DNA of 64,000 bases from UBA2966 sp965242505 (GTDB taxonomy: Bacteria > Pseudomonadota > Alphaproteobacteria > UBA2966), in the NCBI GenBank assembly GCA_965242505.1, contig OZ251449.1, positions 1,612,001-1,676,000 of the forward strand. The letters run 5' to 3'. The notes under the pieces were generated by a model. The model did no database searches. It was not told the origin of the DNA and saw nothing but the letters and a program-made list of their open reading frames with translations. This document shows positions 62,578 to 64,000 of the stretch, one piece after another (positions within the stretch are counted from its first letter, which is position 1; each line of letters starts with the position of its first letter). The position numbers and the translations under genes were made by a program.

Positions 62578-63240
62578 TCACCCGACGGCGACCGGCTCGA
62601 CGCATCGCGGATCGTCGTTCGCGGGACGGTTGACGAAGGCGCTCACCGGCCAGGCGGTCATGGCCTCCGGCGAATACGGCCCGAGCGGAACCTCCGCGCC
62701 CGCGAGCCAGGGGCCGAACGCCTCCGGGGCGAGGATCACCGGCATCCGGTGATGGATCGGCGCCACGGCCTCGTTGGCGGCAGTGGTGAGGATCGCGAAG
62801 GTTTCGAGCGCCTCGGCCCCGCCGCCCGGCGCGGACCAGCGCTCCCAGAGGCCCGCGAACGCGAACGGGCCGCCGTCCTTCATCCGGATCAGCCAAGGCC
62901 GCTTCGCCGCGCCCTCGCGCTTCCATTCGTAGAACCCGTCCGCCGGAACCAGACAGCGGCGGGAGGCGAACGCGGCCCGGAACGATGGCTTCGACCGCGC
63001 CGTCTCGGCGCGCGCGTTGACGAGCCTGTGGCCGATGCGCGGGTCCCTGGCCCATCCCGGCGCGAGGCCCCAACGCAGCATCGAGAACCGGCGGCGTCCG
63101 TCCCGGTCCGCGCGAACGACGGCCACGTCCTGACCCGGCGCCACGTTGTAGCGGGGCTGGAGGTTCAGGGGCGGCCCGGAGAGACCGAGGAGCCGGTCGG
63201 CCCGGTCCCAGGCGAAGGTCTGCGTGAAACGGCCGCACAT
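62578..63240 (-). CDS. SOS response-associated peptidase (SRAP/HMCES/YedK family)
   Basis: 220 residues. Met-Cys start MCGRFTQ: Cys2 is the residue that crosslinks to abasic sites after Met removal. Also present are LQPRYNVAPGQDV, the RWGLAPGWARD segment, NARAETARSKPSFR, the ADGFYEWKR catalytic Glu loop and the essential His in IHHRMPVIL. Shields abasic sites in single-stranded DNA. Length typical. Confidence 0.95.
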   Translation of the reverse strand: MCGRFTQTFAWDRADRLLGLSGPPLNLQPRYNVAPGQDVAVVRADRDGRRRFSMLRWGLAPGWARDPRIGHRLVNARAETARSKPSFRAAFASRRCLVPADGFYEWKREGAAKRPWLIRMKDGGPFAFAGLWERWSAPGGGAEALETFAILTTAANEAVAPIHHRMPVILAPEAFGPWLAGAEVPLGPYSPEAMTAWPVSAFVNRPANDDPRCVEPVAVG

Positions 63241-63391
63241 GGTCGAAACGTCCTCGCCAGCAGGTTCGCCGGCAGCGTCCCGGTCCGAAACGTCCCGGCC
63301 CGAGACACTACCGAATCTTCATCCGATCCCGCCGGGTGAAGATGTGCGATAGTGCCCGCCGGTCGCTTCGCGAACCAGTACGGGTGACGGC

Positions 63392-64000
63392 ATGACGGCC
63401 GACGATTCCGACCGGCGCGCGGGCGTGCGCTACCAGCCCGACGACAGGCCTCCGACGGCGCTCTCCGTCGGCCTCGGCCTGCAGCTCGCCCTGCTCTGCG
63501 TGGCCGGCATCGTGCTGACGCCCTCGATCATCGTGCAGGCCGCCGGCGGTACGGAGACGTACCTGTCCTGGGCGGTGTTCGCCGCAGTCGCGGTCAGCGG
63601 CGCGACGACGGTGCTGCAAGCGGCGCGAATCGGCCGCATCGGCGCGGGCTACGTCCTCGCCATGGGCACGTCCGGGGCCTTCATCGCGGTCTCCGTCGCG
63701 GCCCTCGCCCAGGGCGGCCCGGCGATGCTGGCCACGCTGGTGGTCATCTCGTCGTTCTGCCAGTTCGCGCTCGCCGCGCGCCTCTCGCTGCTCCGGCGGA
63801 TCCTGACCCCCGCCGTGACCGGGACCGTGATCATGCTGATACCGGTCACGGTGCTGCCGATCATCTTCAAGGGGTTCGGGAACGCGCCCTCCGGGGCGCC
63901 GCCGTACGCCGCGCCGTTCTGCGCCCTCGCGACCACGCTCGTCATCGGCGGCATCGCGCTCAAGGCGACGGGCGCCCTGCGCCTGTGGGCGCCGGTCATC
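63392..64000 (+). CDS. Nucleobase permease (NCS2, uracil-xanthine permease family), 3' end cut off
   Basis: 203 residues seen, from ATG 63392 to the window edge. Multiple hydrophobic helices: ALSVGLGLQLALLCVAGIVL, VLAMGTSGAFIAVSVAAL, and RILTPAVTGTVIMLIPVTVL; TPAVTGTVIMLI with the preceding GTSGAF matches the NCS2 pattern. Proton-coupled import of a nucleobase or similar compound. The rest lies outside the window. Confidence 0.85.
   Translation, partial: MTADDSDRRAGVRYQPDDRPPTALSVGLGLQLALLCVAGIVLTPSIIVQAAGGTETYLSWAVFAAVAVSGATTVLQAARIGRIGAGYVLAMGTSGAFIAVSVAALAQGGPAMLATLVVISSFCQFALAARLSLLRRILTPAVTGTVIMLIPVTVLPIIFKGFGNAPSGAPPYAAPFCALATTLVIGGIALKATGALRLWAPVI

Overview
The window is a GC-rich bacterial chromosome segment, by eye around two thirds G+C (not counted). 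It looks alphaproteobacterial: DgcN/DgcA D-glutamate genes, a CaiB-HyuA-HyuB-dimethylglycine-dehydrogenase-like catabolic operon, a solitary terminase-small-subunit-like gene, and many GC-rich hairpin repeats of a type I associate with Rhodospirillales-like genomes. That placement is inference. The segment is rich in accessory DNA: two restriction-modification systems, a lone AT-rich helicase, an AAA ATPase with a wrecked partner, four toxin-antitoxin-like pairs, integrase remnants and duplicated gene fragments.

Layout. 0-11 kb: a ribosomal peptide (RiPP) locus of the NHLP/NHLM type. It has a terpene-cyclase-like toroid protein (partial, minus strand), an HlyD adaptor, a C39 peptidase-ABC exporter and a second NHLM ABC transporter (plus strand). 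After a small toxin-antitoxin pair come an unassigned 370-residue protein and four nitrile-hydratase-like leader-peptide precursors (minus strand). The four predicted cores lack Cys, differ in sequence, and all end in Asp-Trp or Asn-Trp. 11-16.8 kb: an island with a CfrBI-like restriction endonuclease and methyltransferase and an AT-rich superfamily 1 helicase. It lies between two 351-bp direct repeats that contain the 5' end of an RND adaptor gene, and a fifth, broken precursor sits at its right edge. 16.6-21.2 kb: intact RND adaptor and pump. 21.5-22.8 kb: AAA ATPase and a decayed DUF4276 partner. 23.1-25.8 kb: gamma carbonic anhydrase, DgcN, DgcA as an overlapping operon. 25.8-27.6 kb: an EamA exporter and a crotonase-fold protein. 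28-30.7 kb: a second restriction-modification system. 30.7-35.5 kb: a gamma-glutamyltransferase-like protein, a radical SAM protein, and a hydroxyacid dehydrogenase fused in frame to a terminase-like HTH protein.

35.5-43.1 kb: an 1821-residue autotransporter with a 17-C tract just before its start and an internal duplication, together with a small hendecad coiled-coil membrane protein; the locus is bracketed by dense arrays of hairpin repeats. 43.1-50.6 kb: CoA transferase, hydantoinase/oxoprolinase A and B, and an FAD/GcvT dehydrogenase, apparently one catabolic operon. 50.7-51.7 kb: DUF433/DUF5615 pair. 52-55.3 kb: molybdopterin-binding dehydrogenase subunit and two small paralogous genes. 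55.4-59.3 kb: two cargo modules (HigBA-like and AbiE-like), each ending in the same integrase fragment joined to the same fragment of the neighbouring host gene. 59.4-64 kb: orphan M16 peptidase-like protein, glycosyltransferase, a MITE-like 217-bp element, an SRAP protein and the start of a nucleobase permease.

The most interesting system is the RiPP locus. Export and leader cleavage are clear, but no recognised tailoring enzyme is present, and one core has no Cys, Ser or Thr, which excludes most classical RiPP chemistries for that peptide. The two unassigned or atypical proteins of the locus are the natural candidates for a new modification.
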